Source: Flavobacterium crocinum (GTDB lineage Bacteria > Bacteroidota > Bacteroidia > Flavobacteriales > Flavobacteriaceae). Taken from it: a stretch of DNA of 64,000 nt. Where the stretch lies: NCBI RefSeq assembly GCF_003122385.1, contig NZ_CP029255.1, positions 620,001-684,000 on the forward strand. The letters are read 5' to 3'. The translations under genes and the position numbers were made by a program. The notes under the pieces are model-generated. The model was not told the origin of the DNA, made no database searches, and was given only the letters and a program-made list of their open reading frames with translations. Positions 24,650 through 34,313 of this stretch are shown here, in pieces. Each line of letters opens with the position of its first letter. Positions within the stretch are counted from its first letter, which is position 1.

Positions 24650-25652
24650 ATGCAACTAAAAAAAGAACTCATACAACAAGTACACAATATTATTGCTGAT
24701 GCAAAAAACAGAGCCATTCGTTCTGTCGATATGGAACGAGTGCTGATGTACTGGTAAATTGGTAAAGTAATTTTGGAAGAAGAACAAGACGGTAAAGAAA
24801 GGGCAAAATGGCGAATTTATCATAAAATCATTGTCAAACGAACTCCAGCCCAAGTTTGGCAGTGGATTTTTAATTCGTCAACTCGAAATGTGTCGCCAAT
24901 TTTACAGAACTTTTCCAAATACGAACGCACTGCGTTCGCAATTTAGTTGGACACATTACAGAATGTTAATACGTATGGATAATGAAGACAAACGAACATT
25001 CTATATTGCTGAGACAGAGAAAAACAACTGGACAGCCAGAGAATTGGAAAGGCAGGTAAATAGTCAGCTTTTTGAACGTCTTTTATTAAGCAACGATATA
25101 AAATCAGTATTAAATGTTGCCAGACAGGAAAAGCTTCCAACAGAGCCGAAGGACATTATCAAAGATCCAATGATATTGGAGTTTCTGGGATTAAAACGAG
25201 AAGCTTCTTACTATGAAAAAGATCTTGAAAATGCAATCATCACATATTTACAAGATTTTTTACTCGAAATAGGCAACGGATTTTCTTTTGTTGCAAGACA
25301 AAAGCGCATACATCTTGATGGCGATGATTTTTTTGCTGACCTTGTTTTCTACAATCGGCTATTACAAGCTTTTGTTATTGTGGAAATCAAAACAGATAAA
25401 TTAACGCATCAGGACATTGGACAATTACAGATGTATGCAAATTACTTTGATCGTTTTGAAAAACAAGATTTTGAAAATCCAACCATCGGAATTTTATTAT
25501 GTGCCGACAAAAACGATGCAATGGCAAAAATAACACTTCCCGAAAATAACAAAACAATTATTGCAAGTAAGTACCAACTCTATCTCCCAACCGAACAACA
25601 GCTGATAGCCGAAGTAAAAAAGGAAATAGAAAAATTAGATAGTAAAGACTAA
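24650..25652 (+). pseudogene. DUF1016 (YhcG-type) PDDEXK nuclease, broken by a stop and a frameshift
   Basis: The N-terminal part starts at ATG 24650 (MQLKKELIQQVHNIIADAKN) and meets TAA at 24755-24757 in RVLMYW*IGKVILEEEQDGK, where intact family members read through. About 50 bases later the frame shifts: the upstream frame ends in KERAK and the homology continues from about 24810 in the +1 frame as GEFIIKSLSNELQPKFGSGF. A deletion of two bases in a presumed AAATATGGC explains it. The rest to 25652 is intact, with the nuclease-like C-terminal domain (FFADLVFYNRLLQAFVIVEI then KTDKL, giving D-x-n-ExK). Family function is not settled; it is often near restriction or defence genes. Confidence 0.85.
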
Positions 25653-25664
25653 TTTCTTTTAGAT

Positions 25665-26063
25665 CTATTTTATATATTTTTTATAATACGTCAAAAAATA
25701 CAAAGGAAAGAATGACAGAGCAATTGGTACATACATCCCTCCGAAAGATTCTTTATAATTTACATATTGTTTTTCTATAATGATGACCAACAAGTAAACA
25801 AGAATGGTAAATACGAAATAGGTTCTTTTTTCATTATCATTATCAAAATATATAAATAAAGAGGAAACAAAAACTAGTATATATAAAAACAGATTAGCCA
25901 TAAAGATTAAAATCAAGCCTCTATCAGTATCCCCATAATGAAAATAAGTCTGGAATAACAATAAAATAAATCCAACAAATAAGTCTGGAATTAAAAAAGA
26001 TCTCCATTTATATCTTATACAAGCATAAACAACAAAAAAAGCAAACAAGAAAAAATAGCCCAT
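25665..26063 (-). CDS. Hypothetical multi-pass membrane protein
   Basis: 132 residues, almost wholly hydrophobic, with about four membrane segments (YFFLFAFFVVYACIRY, LIPDLFVGFILLLFQTYF, GLILIFMANLFLYILVFVSS and TYFVFTILVYLLVIIIE). No family recognised. Convergent with the DUF1016 pseudogene, 12 bases apart. Confidence 0.5.
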   Translation of the reverse strand: MGYFFLFAFFVVYACIRYKWRSFLIPDLFVGFILLLFQTYFHYGDTDRGLILIFMANLFLYILVFVSSLFIYFDNDNEKRTYFVFTILVYLLVIIIEKQYVNYKESFGGMYVPIALSFFPLYFLTYYKKYIK

Positions 26064-26132
26064 ATATCTATTTTAAATTTTATCTCTTAAAGTATAATTC
26101 AACAAAATTAATTCAGAATCTTAAATAAAATC

Positions 26133-26160
26133 TTTGCGCCTTAGCGTCTTTGTGGCAAAA
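26133..26160. repeat. Single family C repeat
   Basis: CTTTGCGCCTTAGCGTCTTT followed by GTGGCAAA, close to the copies at 1340 and 1891. It lies six bases from the end of the lpxR-like gene. Confidence 0.7.
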
Positions 26161-26165
26161 AAAAC

Positions 26166-27125
26166 TTATTGAAGTAAAAAACCCATTCGAATCGACCCAT
26201 AAAAATAACCCGCATTGGTATCTATACCTGGATCTCTTAATTCTCTTCCGCGGTAAAGGAAAGAATAGGAAATATTAAAATTGTTGTGTCGATATTTTAA
26301 ACCGGCTTCTGCATTAAATCGAAGCGGTTCCAAGTCGAAAGTAATCGGACTTGTATCGTTAAACATACTGCCTTCTATCGTCGCATCATAAAACTGATAA
26401 TTGACACTTGGCATCGCATAAAAATAAAACTCCCTAATATCGTTCTGAACCTGTGAGTTTACAGAAGCATGATACATATTAGAATCATAAATCGGAAGCA
26501 GTTTTTTAAATCCAAATCTCGCCATAAAACCAGTTGAAAGTCCTGTAAAAATAGTTCCTAAATTGGCTTCGGAATGAAAGTGCAAATCCACAAAATCATT
26601 GTGTTTTGACGGAAACATTTTCTTGGAATACATTACATGCGCCTGAACAGAAAAAGCATTATGCAGTTGATTTTCCCAGCCATACACTTTTTTGTATCCA
26701 ATAATTTTATGAAATCCAACCTGAGTTTCTTCTCCCAAAGCATTTGGCCCCATAAATCCTAACTGAAAACTAGTCTTTAAAACAGATTCACTCTGATAAA
26801 AGAAGCTTCTGCCCGCTTCTGCAAAAAGATAAGCAGTAAAAGGACGATCGTTTATATCTACTGCAGTTTCATTGATAAATCTCGGATTATAAATGTATTG
26901 TCCAACACGAAATTCTGTGACTTTCTTATTGATTTTTTCATTATCATTTTTTGATAAAAACCGATAAAAAAGTTCCAATCCGTTGGTATAATACATATCG
27001 TTTTTAGACGAAGTGTATAAATCATTGTCAGATATAAAACCTATTTCAGAAGTTTTTCCTTGTCCAAAAGTCAACGTTGTGGTTAAGATCAGAAAAGCAA
27101 AAAGCGCTTTTTTACTTTTTCTCAT
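26166..27125 (-). CDS. Lipid A deacylase LpxR family protein
   Basis: 319 residues. Signal peptide KALFAFLILTTTLTFGQ (about residues 5-21). Outer-membrane beta-barrel of the LpxR/DUF2219 family, which removes the 3'-acyloxyacyl group of lipid A. Family landmarks are the start SEIGFISDNDLYTSSKNDMY, with the N-D-x-Y and D-x-Y-Y-T-N-G block, and the end GYFYGSIRMGFLLQ of the last strand. ATG 27125 (MRKSK) is chosen; it overlaps mtgA by 14 bases. Catalytic residues were not mapped one by one. Third gene of the 29009-26166 unit. Confidence 0.8.
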   Translation of the reverse strand: MRKSKKALFAFLILTTTLTFGQGKTSEIGFISDNDLYTSSKNDMYYTNGLELFYRFLSKNDNEKINKKVTEFRVGQYIYNPRFINETAVDINDRPFTAYLFAEAGRSFFYQSESVLKTSFQLGFMGPNALGEETQVGFHKIIGYKKVYGWENQLHNAFSVQAHVMYSKKMFPSKHNDFVDLHFHSEANLGTIFTGLSTGFMARFGFKKLLPIYDSNMYHASVNSQVQNDIREFYFYAMPSVNYQFYDATIEGSMFNDTSPITFDLEPLRFNAEAGLKYRHNNFNISYSFLYRGRELRDPGIDTNAGYFYGSIRMGFLLQ

Positions 27126-27897
27126 CTCCATTATAATTGATTTTCCCAACGTATCGCATTTCACGGACAATTCGTTCTTTTCTTCTATTGATATAACTTG
27201 ATGAACCAGTAGCTTTAAATTTTCTTGGATTTGGAAGAATTGCTGCAATTCCGGCCGCCTGCATTGGTGTCAAACTTGAAGCATCTCGACGGTACCAATG
27301 TTCTGTTGCCGCATAAGCACCATAAACACCATCTCCCATTTCGATACTGTTTAGGTAAACTTCCATAATACGTTCTTTGCCCCAAATTAATTCGATTAAA
27401 ACAGTAAAATACGCTTCAAGACCTTTACGGAAATAACTTTTGCCCTGCCATAAAAAGACATTTTTGGCTGTCTGCTGTGAAATGGTACTTCCGCCTCGAA
27501 TTCTGCGTCCGCGTTCGTTGCTTTTATAGGCTTTTTGGAGCGCTTTAAAATCGAAACCATTGTGTGTTAAAAATGTGGCGTCTTCACTGGCAATAACCGC
27601 TTTTTGCAGATTCATGGAGATTTTTTCAATCGGTTCCCAATCGTGATCAAAGTAAACCTCTTTTCCTGCCCATTTGTTTTCGATAGCACGAATAAGCATT
27701 AATGGCGTAAACGGAACCGGAACATATTTAAAAAATATAACTGACCCAATAGATATTCCAAAAAACCATAAAGTAGCTTTTATAAAAAACCATTTTATTC
27801 TTTCGCCCCAAGAACGATTTCCTTTTTTAGGAGTCGTTTTAGGTTTAGGTTTACTTGCGGTTGTTGTTTTTTTAATTGGTCTTTTGGTTACTCCCAT
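27112..27897 (-). CDS. mtgA: Monofunctional biosynthetic peptidoglycan transglycosylase
   Basis: GT51 glycosyltransferase that polymerises lipid II into glycan strands without a transpeptidase domain. 261 residues. A Lys/Thr-rich cytoplasmic tail (residues 1-30) and one membrane anchor (~36-57, WFFIKATLWFFGISIGSVIF) precede the catalytic domain. Catalytic Glu105 is in ASEDATFLTHNGFD, and further GT51 motifs are GGSTISQQTAKNVF and KERIMEVYLNSIEMGDGVYG. ATG 27897 shares one base with the stop of the upstream gene. Confidence 0.95.
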   Translation of the reverse strand: MGVTKRPIKKTTTASKPKPKTTPKKGNRSWGERIKWFFIKATLWFFGISIGSVIFFKYVPVPFTPLMLIRAIENKWAGKEVYFDHDWEPIEKISMNLQKAVIASEDATFLTHNGFDFKALQKAYKSNERGRRIRGGSTISQQTAKNVFLWQGKSYFRKGLEAYFTVLIELIWGKERIMEVYLNSIEMGDGVYGAYAATEHWYRRDASSLTPMQAAGIAAILPNPRKFKATGSSSYINRRKERIVREMRYVGKINYNGDEKK

Positions 27898-29009
27898 TAT
27901 ATTAAGTCTGCTAATTCGGTTCCTATTAAACTGCCTATTGCCACTCCCATTCCGCCCAAACGCACTCCACAAAACACGTTTTCAGACAGTTGAGTTACAA
28001 CAGGATTTTTACTATTTCCGATTCCCATAATGCCACTCCAACGGTGCGCAATCTGAAAATCCTGATTCGGTAAAATTACATTTTTCAGTAAATCTTCCAA
28101 TTTATTTTGAATAATTTTCGTCTGGCCAAATTCAGTTGTGGTTTCACCTTCAAAATCCAGGTTTCTTCCTCCGCCTAGTAAAATTCGATCGTTTATATTT
28201 CTAAAGTAGTAATACCCTTTATCTAAATGAAACGTTCCTTTTATATCTAAATTATGAATCGGTTCCGTAATTAAAACCTGTGCTCGGGCTGGTTTAACAG
28301 CTCCATTTGTGAGAGATCCGGCAAAACCGTTGGTAGCAAAAAACAGTTTTTGGGTTTTAAAACTAAAATCGTTCAAAACCACTTCGACATGATTTGCTGC
28401 ATCTGCATAAGAAGTTACGGTTTGCTGATTCAAAATCAAAATGTTTTCTGAAACCGCTTGTTTCAACAATTCCTGCATCATATTCCCCGTATCAATCTGT
28501 GCTTCAAATGGATTAAAAATCAAATAATCCTGAACATTTCCAAATCCGAATCGGTCTGTTTCTTTGGCGAAAACTTCTGCTTTAAAAAGTGGTTTTAGAA
28601 TTTCGTTGACAAAAGACATTCTCGAAATACATTCATTAAATCCGAATTCGTCTTCTTTCAAAAACAATTCGTAGCCGCCATGAGGTTTAAAGTCAATTGC
28701 CGAATCGCCAAGTCTTTTTCTAAGCAATTGTAAACCTTTCCATCGTTTTTCAATCAGAGCTACAACATCCTCTTCTGAATGTGTTTTTAAATCTTCCAAA
28801 ATTTCAGAAAGACTTCCAAAACAGGCAAAACCGGCATTTTTGGTACTGGCGCCTTGTGGTAACATGCCTCTTTCCAAAACCAGAATTTTAGCAGCCGGAA
28901 ATTTTTCGCGTAAGCGTAAAGCCGTATGAAGACCAACTATTCCGCTTCCGACAATGGCGTAATCAACATTCGTAAACCAGTTTTTTAATTCCCAATAACT
29001 TAGTTCCAT
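27897..29009 (-). CDS. NAD(P)/FAD-dependent oxidoreductase (DadA-like)
   Basis: 370 residues. FAD-binding Rossmann motif YAIVGSGIVGLHTALRLREK (residues ~18-37), the STKNAGFACFGS segment near 55-66 where FAD contacts are usual in the DAO family, a middle substrate domain, and the C-terminal GIMGIGNSKNPVVTQLSENV with GGMGVAIGS, which closes the FAD site. Related to glycine oxidase and D-amino acid dehydrogenases; substrate unknown. First gene of a unit with mtgA and lpxR-like, sharing one base with mtgA. Confidence 0.88.
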   Translation of the reverse strand: MELSYWELKNWFTNVDYAIVGSGIVGLHTALRLREKFPAAKILVLERGMLPQGASTKNAGFACFGSLSEILEDLKTHSEEDVVALIEKRWKGLQLLRKRLGDSAIDFKPHGGYELFLKEDEFGFNECISRMSFVNEILKPLFKAEVFAKETDRFGFGNVQDYLIFNPFEAQIDTGNMMQELLKQAVSENILILNQQTVTSYADAANHVEVVLNDFSFKTQKLFFATNGFAGSLTNGAVKPARAQVLITEPIHNLDIKGTFHLDKGYYYFRNINDRILLGGGRNLDFEGETTTEFGQTKIIQNKLEDLLKNVILPNQDFQIAHRWSGIMGIGNSKNPVVTQLSENVFCGVRLGGMGVAIGSLIGTELADLI

Positions 29010-29256
29010 AAATTTTTTATTCTAAAAAATAAATTCCAAATTTTTAAAATCCAAATTCCAAACTTGGGTTAAATTACAATTTTTTTAAATCCCAAATCCC
29101 AAGCTTTAGATTTAATTTTTTTTAGTCACAAATTCCTGAATTCATAGTAGAAAACTTATGCATGGTTTTGGAATTTGGAATTTGTCTTACATTGGAATTT
29201 TAACAATTAATTGGATTTTAAATGTTGTATTTTTAGCGCCACAAAAAATAGAATAA
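29010..29256. other. Intergenic spacer with TTGGAATTT-type short repeats
   Basis: Between two divergent genes. It holds several copies of TTTGGAATTTGG and their complements (AAATTCCAAA), also seen at 14005-14042 and 37820-37935. No gene. A possible -7 box is TATTTTTA at 29228-29235, without a well-placed TTG. Confidence 0.45.
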
Positions 29257-29262
29257 TTGATT

Positions 29263-31164
29263 ATGAAAAAAGTAGTATTAACAACCTTAATAATGATGAG
29301 TTTAAACGCTATCGGACAGAATGTGATGTCGCCGGAATTGTTATGGAAATTAGGAAGAGTAACACCTCTTGGCATTTCTAAAGATGCAAAAAATGTTGTT
29401 TTTAAAGTTTCTACACCTTCTGTAGAAGAAAATAAATCGTCTTCAAAATTGTATACGATTCCTGTAACCGGAGGAAATGCAGTTGAAATTAAAGACACTA
29501 AAGATATCTTAGCAGATAAAAATATTTCTCCTGACGGAAAATATGTTGTTTATAACGAAGAAGTAAAAATCGATAAAGTTTTAGGTAAAGATTTTTATCC
29601 CAGCTTAACAAAATCGGATGCTCAAATCTACGACGGATTAGATTACCGTCATTGGGATACTTGGAACGAAGGGAAATTCAATCATGTTTTTTATAAAGAA
29701 AACAAAGACGGCGCAAAAGGAATTGACATCTTGAAAGGTGAAACTTTCGATTCTCCGCAAAAACCTTTCGGTGGTGACGAAGATTACATCTGGTCGCCAG
29801 ACAGCAAAAGCATTTTGTACGTTTGCAAGAAAAAAGCAGGAACGGCTTACGCAATTTCTACCAATACCGATATTTATGAGTACAATCTGGAAACTCAAAA
29901 AACGATTAATAAAACGGATGGTAATTTAGGTTACGATACAGCGCCACAATTTTCTCCAACAGGAAATTTAACTTGGTTGCAAATGAAACGTGACGGTTAT
30001 GAGTCGGACAAAAATGATATTATTGTTGAGTTTAAAGGAATGAAACAAAACTTAACAGCAAACTGGGACGGAACTGTAGATAATTTTATCTGGAGTAAAG
30101 ACGGAAAAACAGTCTTTTTTGTAGCTCCAATTGATGGAACAAAACAAATTTTCTCGGTTAATTTCCCTGGTTTGACAAAAATCGCAATCAATATTCAGCA
30201 ATTAACAAAAGGAGATTTTGACGTAAATGATTTAGTTGGATTTGCCGGAGATAATATCATCGTGACAAGAACCGATATGAATCATGCTGGCGAAATTTTT
30301 TCTTTCAATTTGAAGAAAAACACCTGGAAACAACTTTCTAATGTAAATACTGAAACATACAAATCTCTAACATTAAGCAAAACAGAAAGACGTTACGTTA
30401 CCACAACCGACGGTAAAAAAATGTTAGTTTGGGTAATTTTACCTCCAAATTTTGATGCGTCTAAAAAATATCCAACTTTATTATACTGCCAAGGCGGACC
30501 GCAAAGTGCATTGACACAATCGTATTCTTTCCGTTGGAATTTCTCTTTAATGGCTGCTAAAGGTTATGTAGTGGTTGCACCAAACCGTCGCGGAATGCCG
30601 GGACATGGTGTGGAATGGAACGAACAAATCAGTAAAGACTGGGGCGGACAGGTTATGGACGATTATCTTTCTGCTATTGATGATGTTGCGAAAGAAAGTT
30701 ATGTTGACAAAAGCCGTTTAGGATGTGTTGGTGCCAGTTATGGTGGCTACTCTGTATTCTATTTAGCTGGAATTCATAAAAACCGTTTCAAAACTTTTAT
30801 TGCTCACGATGGCGTTTTCAATACCGTTTCGATGTTAGGAACAACTGAAGAGGTTTTCTTTAACAACTGGGATTTTGGAGGCGCATATTGGGAAAAAGAT
30901 AATGCTGTTGCTCAAAAAGCCTACACTACTTTCAACCCTGCAAATTTGGTTCAGAACTGGAACCGTCCTATTTTGATTTTCCAGGGTGGAAAAGATTTTC
31001 GTGTGCCGATTGGACAAGGACAAGAAGCTTTTCAGGCGGCGCAGTTAAGAGGAATCAAAAGCCGATTTGTATATTTCCCGGAAGAAAATCACTGGGTTTT
31101 AAAACCACAAAATGCTCAGGTTTGGCAAGGTGAATTTTTCAAATGGTTAAGCGAAACTTTATAA
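29263..31164 (+). CDS. S9 family prolyl oligopeptidase-like peptidase
   Basis: 633 residues. Signal peptide KKVVLTTLIMMSLNAIGQ, so periplasmic. An N-terminal beta-propeller (about residues 25-380) with WD-like repeats, such as SPDSKSILYVCKKK and SKDGKTVFFVAP, precedes the C-terminal alpha/beta hydrolase domain. Ser nucleophile is in GASYGGYS, the acid in GGKDFRVPIG and the His in EENHWVLKP. Related to acylaminoacyl and dipeptidyl peptidases that cleave short peptides. ATG 29263 gives the signal peptide; an upstream TTG is in frame. Confidence 0.92.
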   Translation: MKKVVLTTLIMMSLNAIGQNVMSPELLWKLGRVTPLGISKDAKNVVFKVSTPSVEENKSSSKLYTIPVTGGNAVEIKDTKDILADKNISPDGKYVVYNEEVKIDKVLGKDFYPSLTKSDAQIYDGLDYRHWDTWNEGKFNHVFYKENKDGAKGIDILKGETFDSPQKPFGGDEDYIWSPDSKSILYVCKKKAGTAYAISTNTDIYEYNLETQKTINKTDGNLGYDTAPQFSPTGNLTWLQMKRDGYESDKNDIIVEFKGMKQNLTANWDGTVDNFIWSKDGKTVFFVAPIDGTKQIFSVNFPGLTKIAINIQQLTKGDFDVNDLVGFAGDNIIVTRTDMNHAGEIFSFNLKKNTWKQLSNVNTETYKSLTLSKTERRYVTTTDGKKMLVWVILPPNFDASKKYPTLLYCQGGPQSALTQSYSFRWNFSLMAAKGYVVVAPNRRGMPGHGVEWNEQISKDWGGQVMDDYLSAIDDVAKESYVDKSRLGCVGASYGGYSVFYLAGIHKNRFKTFIAHDGVFNTVSMLGTTEEVFFNNWDFGGAYWEKDNAVAQKAYTTFNPANLVQNWNRPILIFQGGKDFRVPIGQGQEAFQAAQLRGIKSRFVYFPEENHWVLKPQNAQVWQGEFFKWLSETL

Positions 31165-31198
31165 TCGCTACTATATAATTTAGCAAAGCAAATTAAAG

Positions 31199-31329
31199 AC
31201 GCGGATAAAACAGATTTACTTCGTAAAAACACGGATTAAAACGGATTTAATATTTGATTTTCAGACGCAGTTTAATAAAAATCCGTTTTAATCTGCGTCT
31301 TCGCGTTAGCGAATCTGTATAATCCGTGT
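31199..31329. repeat. Nested inverted repeat related to family B
   Basis: Outer arms ACGCGGATAAAACAGATT (31199) and AATCTGTATAATCCGTGT (ending 31329); inner arms ACACGGATTAAAACGGATTT (31229) and its near complement ending 31298. About 131 bp, no coding frame; shares GATTAAAA and AATCTG words with family B. Confidence 0.7.
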
Positions 31330-31376
31330 GCTATTTTTAAAATTAACACGAGTAAACTACTCATAAAACAACAAAT

Positions 31377-31420
31377 AACAGCCGTAGATTTTACATAATC
31401 TACGGCTGTTTTGTTTTTAA
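31377..31420 (+). terminator. Strong hairpin terminator after the S9 peptidase
   Basis: AACAGCCGTAGATT / AATCTACGGCTGTT with a short loop, followed by TTGTTTTT. Confidence 0.8.
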
Positions 31421-31548
31421 AATATTACAATTATGTAACATTATGGGTAAATTCACTATTCCTAAAACAGATTTTTTTAGATAAATTGCAGGACATTATA
31501 ATCCAGAGATTTCGGAACCAAATTTCCCCAAAAACCTTTCAGTAAAAT

Positions 31549-33987
31549 ATGGAGACCAAAAAAAGTTACACCGCACTTAAAGTTTTATTCAGTTATGTTG
31601 CTTTGTTGGCTTTGGTTGTAACCGTTGGATGGTTTTTATATTCGGAAAATGTGGTTTATAATAAACTGGAAGACAAAATTGCTTTCGAAAAAACCAAAAT
31701 TCTAAAGGTTAGCAAACTTTTCTCTAATGTTTACAAAACCGAAAGTTTAGCAAGACAAACCATTCAAAGCAATTCCGAAAAAGACTTTAAAAATTATCTA
31801 ATCGAAACCGATTCACTCCGTCTTCGTCTTGATACTTTAAAAAAGATTGTTACTACAGAATATCAAAAAACACTTTTGGATAGTGTGACTTATCTTTTAT
31901 CTGAAAAAACAAAAAACATCAAGCAGTTAAAAGAAATCAAAAATAAAGCAGACGACGAAACTTCGGTTAACAACGCCATTGATGAAATCACGAAAATGGA
32001 GTTTAATCTAAGAAAACTCGAACTTCAGGATTTTACCAAAAACCCAAATCAGCTCGGAAGTTACCAAAGAAGCGTTTTACAGCGATACGTTGATTATTTG
32101 AACTCGAACATTCCAGATGATAGCACCAATACGTTGAGCAAAAAAGCTTCGGATTCTATTTTGGCTAATTCTAAAAAGCTGTTGAGTACCGTAAAACTGA
32201 AAGCGGAAAAAAAGAAGGAATCTTTGAATTTTGAAGAAAACAAACTGCTTCAGAATGAAATGGCAATTTCTGATCAATTAAGAAAAGTTCTTCGAATTAT
32301 TGAACGTGAAATCATTATCAATTCCATTAAAAACAATTCATTAAAAGAAAAATCACTTAAAAGAGTCAATGAAATTGTAACTGCTTCTGCCGTTATTGGT
32401 TTATTGTTGACTGTATTTTTCTCTATTTTGATTGTGAGTGATTATTCTAAATCTCAGGTTTATAAAAAACAGTTAGAAATAGCCAATTTCAAAACTAAGA
32501 ATCTGCTTAAAAGCCGTGAACAATTAATTTCGACTGTAAGCCACGATTTGAAAACTCCATTGAGCACGATTGTAGGTTATTCTGAACTTTTAGGCAATTC
32601 AGATGTTAATACAAAGCAATCTTATTTTATCAAAAACATCAAAAACTCATCTGAGTACATTACACAGCTGGTTCAGGATTTATTGGATTTTTCGAAGATA
32701 GAAGCAGGAAAAATTACGATTGAAAAGGTTCCGTTTTTACTTCCTGAAATTATCGAAGATGTTGCTGTAAATATTCAGAGCGTTTATAAGCAAAAAAATA
32801 TCGATCTTATTATTAATGTTGACGAGAAATTTCAGAAACGTATTGTTGGAGATCCATTTAGATTAAAACAAATTTTGTCCAACATTATCGGAAATGCTTA
32901 TAAATTTACAGAAGAAGGTCATATTCGAGTAGCCGCTTACGCGAATGAAGAAGACACTTTTACGATCTCCATTCAAGACACAGGAATTGGAATTGAAAGA
33001 GAAAATCAGAAATTGGTTTTTGAAGAATTTGCACAAGCGAATGAAAACATTGAGAAAAAATATGGCGGAACAGGTTTAGGATTATCCATCTGCCAGAAGA
33101 TTATTTCTATTTTGGGCGGTACTTTAAGCTTGGATAGTATTTTCGGCAAAGGAAGCACTTTTACTATTCAATTGCCTTTATTATTTGATGAAAGTCAGCC
33201 AAATAGTTTAAACGAAGTAAAAAGTAAGACTATAAAAAACACCAAAAAACAAACTTTTATCGTAGTCGATGACGATATCAATCTTTTGAATTTAACAAGT
33301 GGTGTTTTAAGACAAGAACAGCATCAGGTTTATTCGTTTACTAATCCTCTTAAGGCTTTAGAAACGATTCAGAATACTCCATTCGATTTTGTCATTTCAG
33401 ATATTCAAATGCCGGAAATCGATGGTTTTATGTTTTTAGAAAAACTGAAAGAACTTCCTGAAACTATTTTCAAAAACCAGCCTGTTATTGCACTTACAGG
33501 AAGAACAGATTTAGATCTTTCGGTTTATAAAGATGCCGGCTTTACAACGGTTGTTAAAAAGCCTTATTCTCCAAAAATTCTGTTGGAAACCATCCAGCAC
33601 ATTTTGGATCATGAAGAAATTCCTGTTTCGGAAACAATAGAAAATGATGAGGACAATTCTTCTCAGATGTATTCTTTAGAAACATTGAAATATTTTCTGG
33701 GTCAGGATGATTCGGCTTTAAAAGAAGTTTTAAATTCTTTTATAGAAAATACTGCTGATAATTTAAATCTTCTAAAAACGGCTGTAGAAGAAGATAATCA
33801 TGATGAAATAAAATCAATTTCACATAGAATTGCTCCAATGTTTAGACAAATTCAGGCAAAAGAAATTGGCAGCATCTTAAAAACTTTAGAAAAAGAAGAC
33901 TTGAATACTCTTGACATTCAAAACATGTATTCTGATTTAAAACAAAAAGTTACTGTTCTGTTTGAAGAATTGAGGCAAGAAATATAA
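31549..33987 (+). CDS. Hybrid sensor histidine kinase (HisKA-HATPase-REC-HPt)
   Basis: 812 residues. Two membrane segments (residues ~14-31 and ~277-297) enclose a helical periplasmic sensor domain of about 245 residues. Cytoplasmic part: HisKA with phospho-acceptor His332 in STVSHDLKTPLS, HATPase with NIIGNAYKFTE, DTGIGIE and KYGGTGLGLSI, REC domain with acidic VVDDDINLL and phospho-acceptor Asp in FVISDIQMPEIDG, and an HPt domain with His in ISHRIAPMFRQ near the C-terminus. This is a complete phosphorelay in one chain. The convergent response regulator at 34506 is a plausible target. Confidence 0.95.
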   Translation: METKKSYTALKVLFSYVALLALVVTVGWFLYSENVVYNKLEDKIAFEKTKILKVSKLFSNVYKTESLARQTIQSNSEKDFKNYLIETDSLRLRLDTLKKIVTTEYQKTLLDSVTYLLSEKTKNIKQLKEIKNKADDETSVNNAIDEITKMEFNLRKLELQDFTKNPNQLGSYQRSVLQRYVDYLNSNIPDDSTNTLSKKASDSILANSKKLLSTVKLKAEKKKESLNFEENKLLQNEMAISDQLRKVLRIIEREIIINSIKNNSLKEKSLKRVNEIVTASAVIGLLLTVFFSILIVSDYSKSQVYKKQLEIANFKTKNLLKSREQLISTVSHDLKTPLSTIVGYSELLGNSDVNTKQSYFIKNIKNSSEYITQLVQDLLDFSKIEAGKITIEKVPFLLPEIIEDVAVNIQSVYKQKNIDLIINVDEKFQKRIVGDPFRLKQILSNIIGNAYKFTEEGHIRVAAYANEEDTFTISIQDTGIGIERENQKLVFEEFAQANENIEKKYGGTGLGLSICQKIISILGGTLSLDSIFGKGSTFTIQLPLLFDESQPNSLNEVKSKTIKNTKKQTFIVVDDDINLLNLTSGVLRQEQHQVYSFTNPLKALETIQNTPFDFVISDIQMPEIDGFMFLEKLKELPETIFKNQPVIALTGRTDLDLSVYKDAGFTTVVKKPYSPKILLETIQHILDHEEIPVSETIENDEDNSSQMYSLETLKYFLGQDDSALKEVLNSFIENTADNLNLLKTAVEEDNHDEIKSISHRIAPMFRQIQAKEIGSILKTLEKEDLNTLDIQNMYSDLKQKVTVLFEELRQEI

Positions 33988-34050
33988 ATAGAAAAAATGA
34001 TGTTATAAAAGATGCTCTCTTGAGCAGACATTGAAAAATTATTCCAATAA

Positions 34051-34225
34051 GCCCCAGAGGGGTGCAATATTTATAGAATTTTAATGAAAAATAAAAAAAG
34101 CTCCAGAGGAGCGACATATATGGATTATAAAAAATATGTCGCTCCTCTGGAGCTTTGTATTGTGGACAGAACCTCTTTGCTATAAATATTTTGCTTCTCC
34201 GAAGCCTTATAAAAAAAAGGAATTC
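34051..34225. repeat. ~175-bp nested hairpin element (family D, copy 1)
   Basis: A perfect 21-bp inner inverted repeat, AGCTCCAGAGGAGCGACATA (34099) against its complement (34134-34154), lies inside outer arms GCCCCAGAGGGG, AATATTTATAG and CTATAAATATTTTGC. Copies: 34314-34486 and 58748-58928. It lies between convergent gene ends. Confidence 0.88.
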
Positions 34226-34313
34226 TTTTTGAAGCATTAAAATCGAGAAATATAAAAAGAAAAAGAATGCGTCTAGCTGATATCAATCTTTATTGGAGAA
34301 AAAACTCTAATAA

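Noticed and set aside
15897..26063. Integrated element at tRNA-Ala with an att duplication
   Set aside because: No copy of the tRNA 3' end was found at the other side of the accessory region, and there is no integrase gene.
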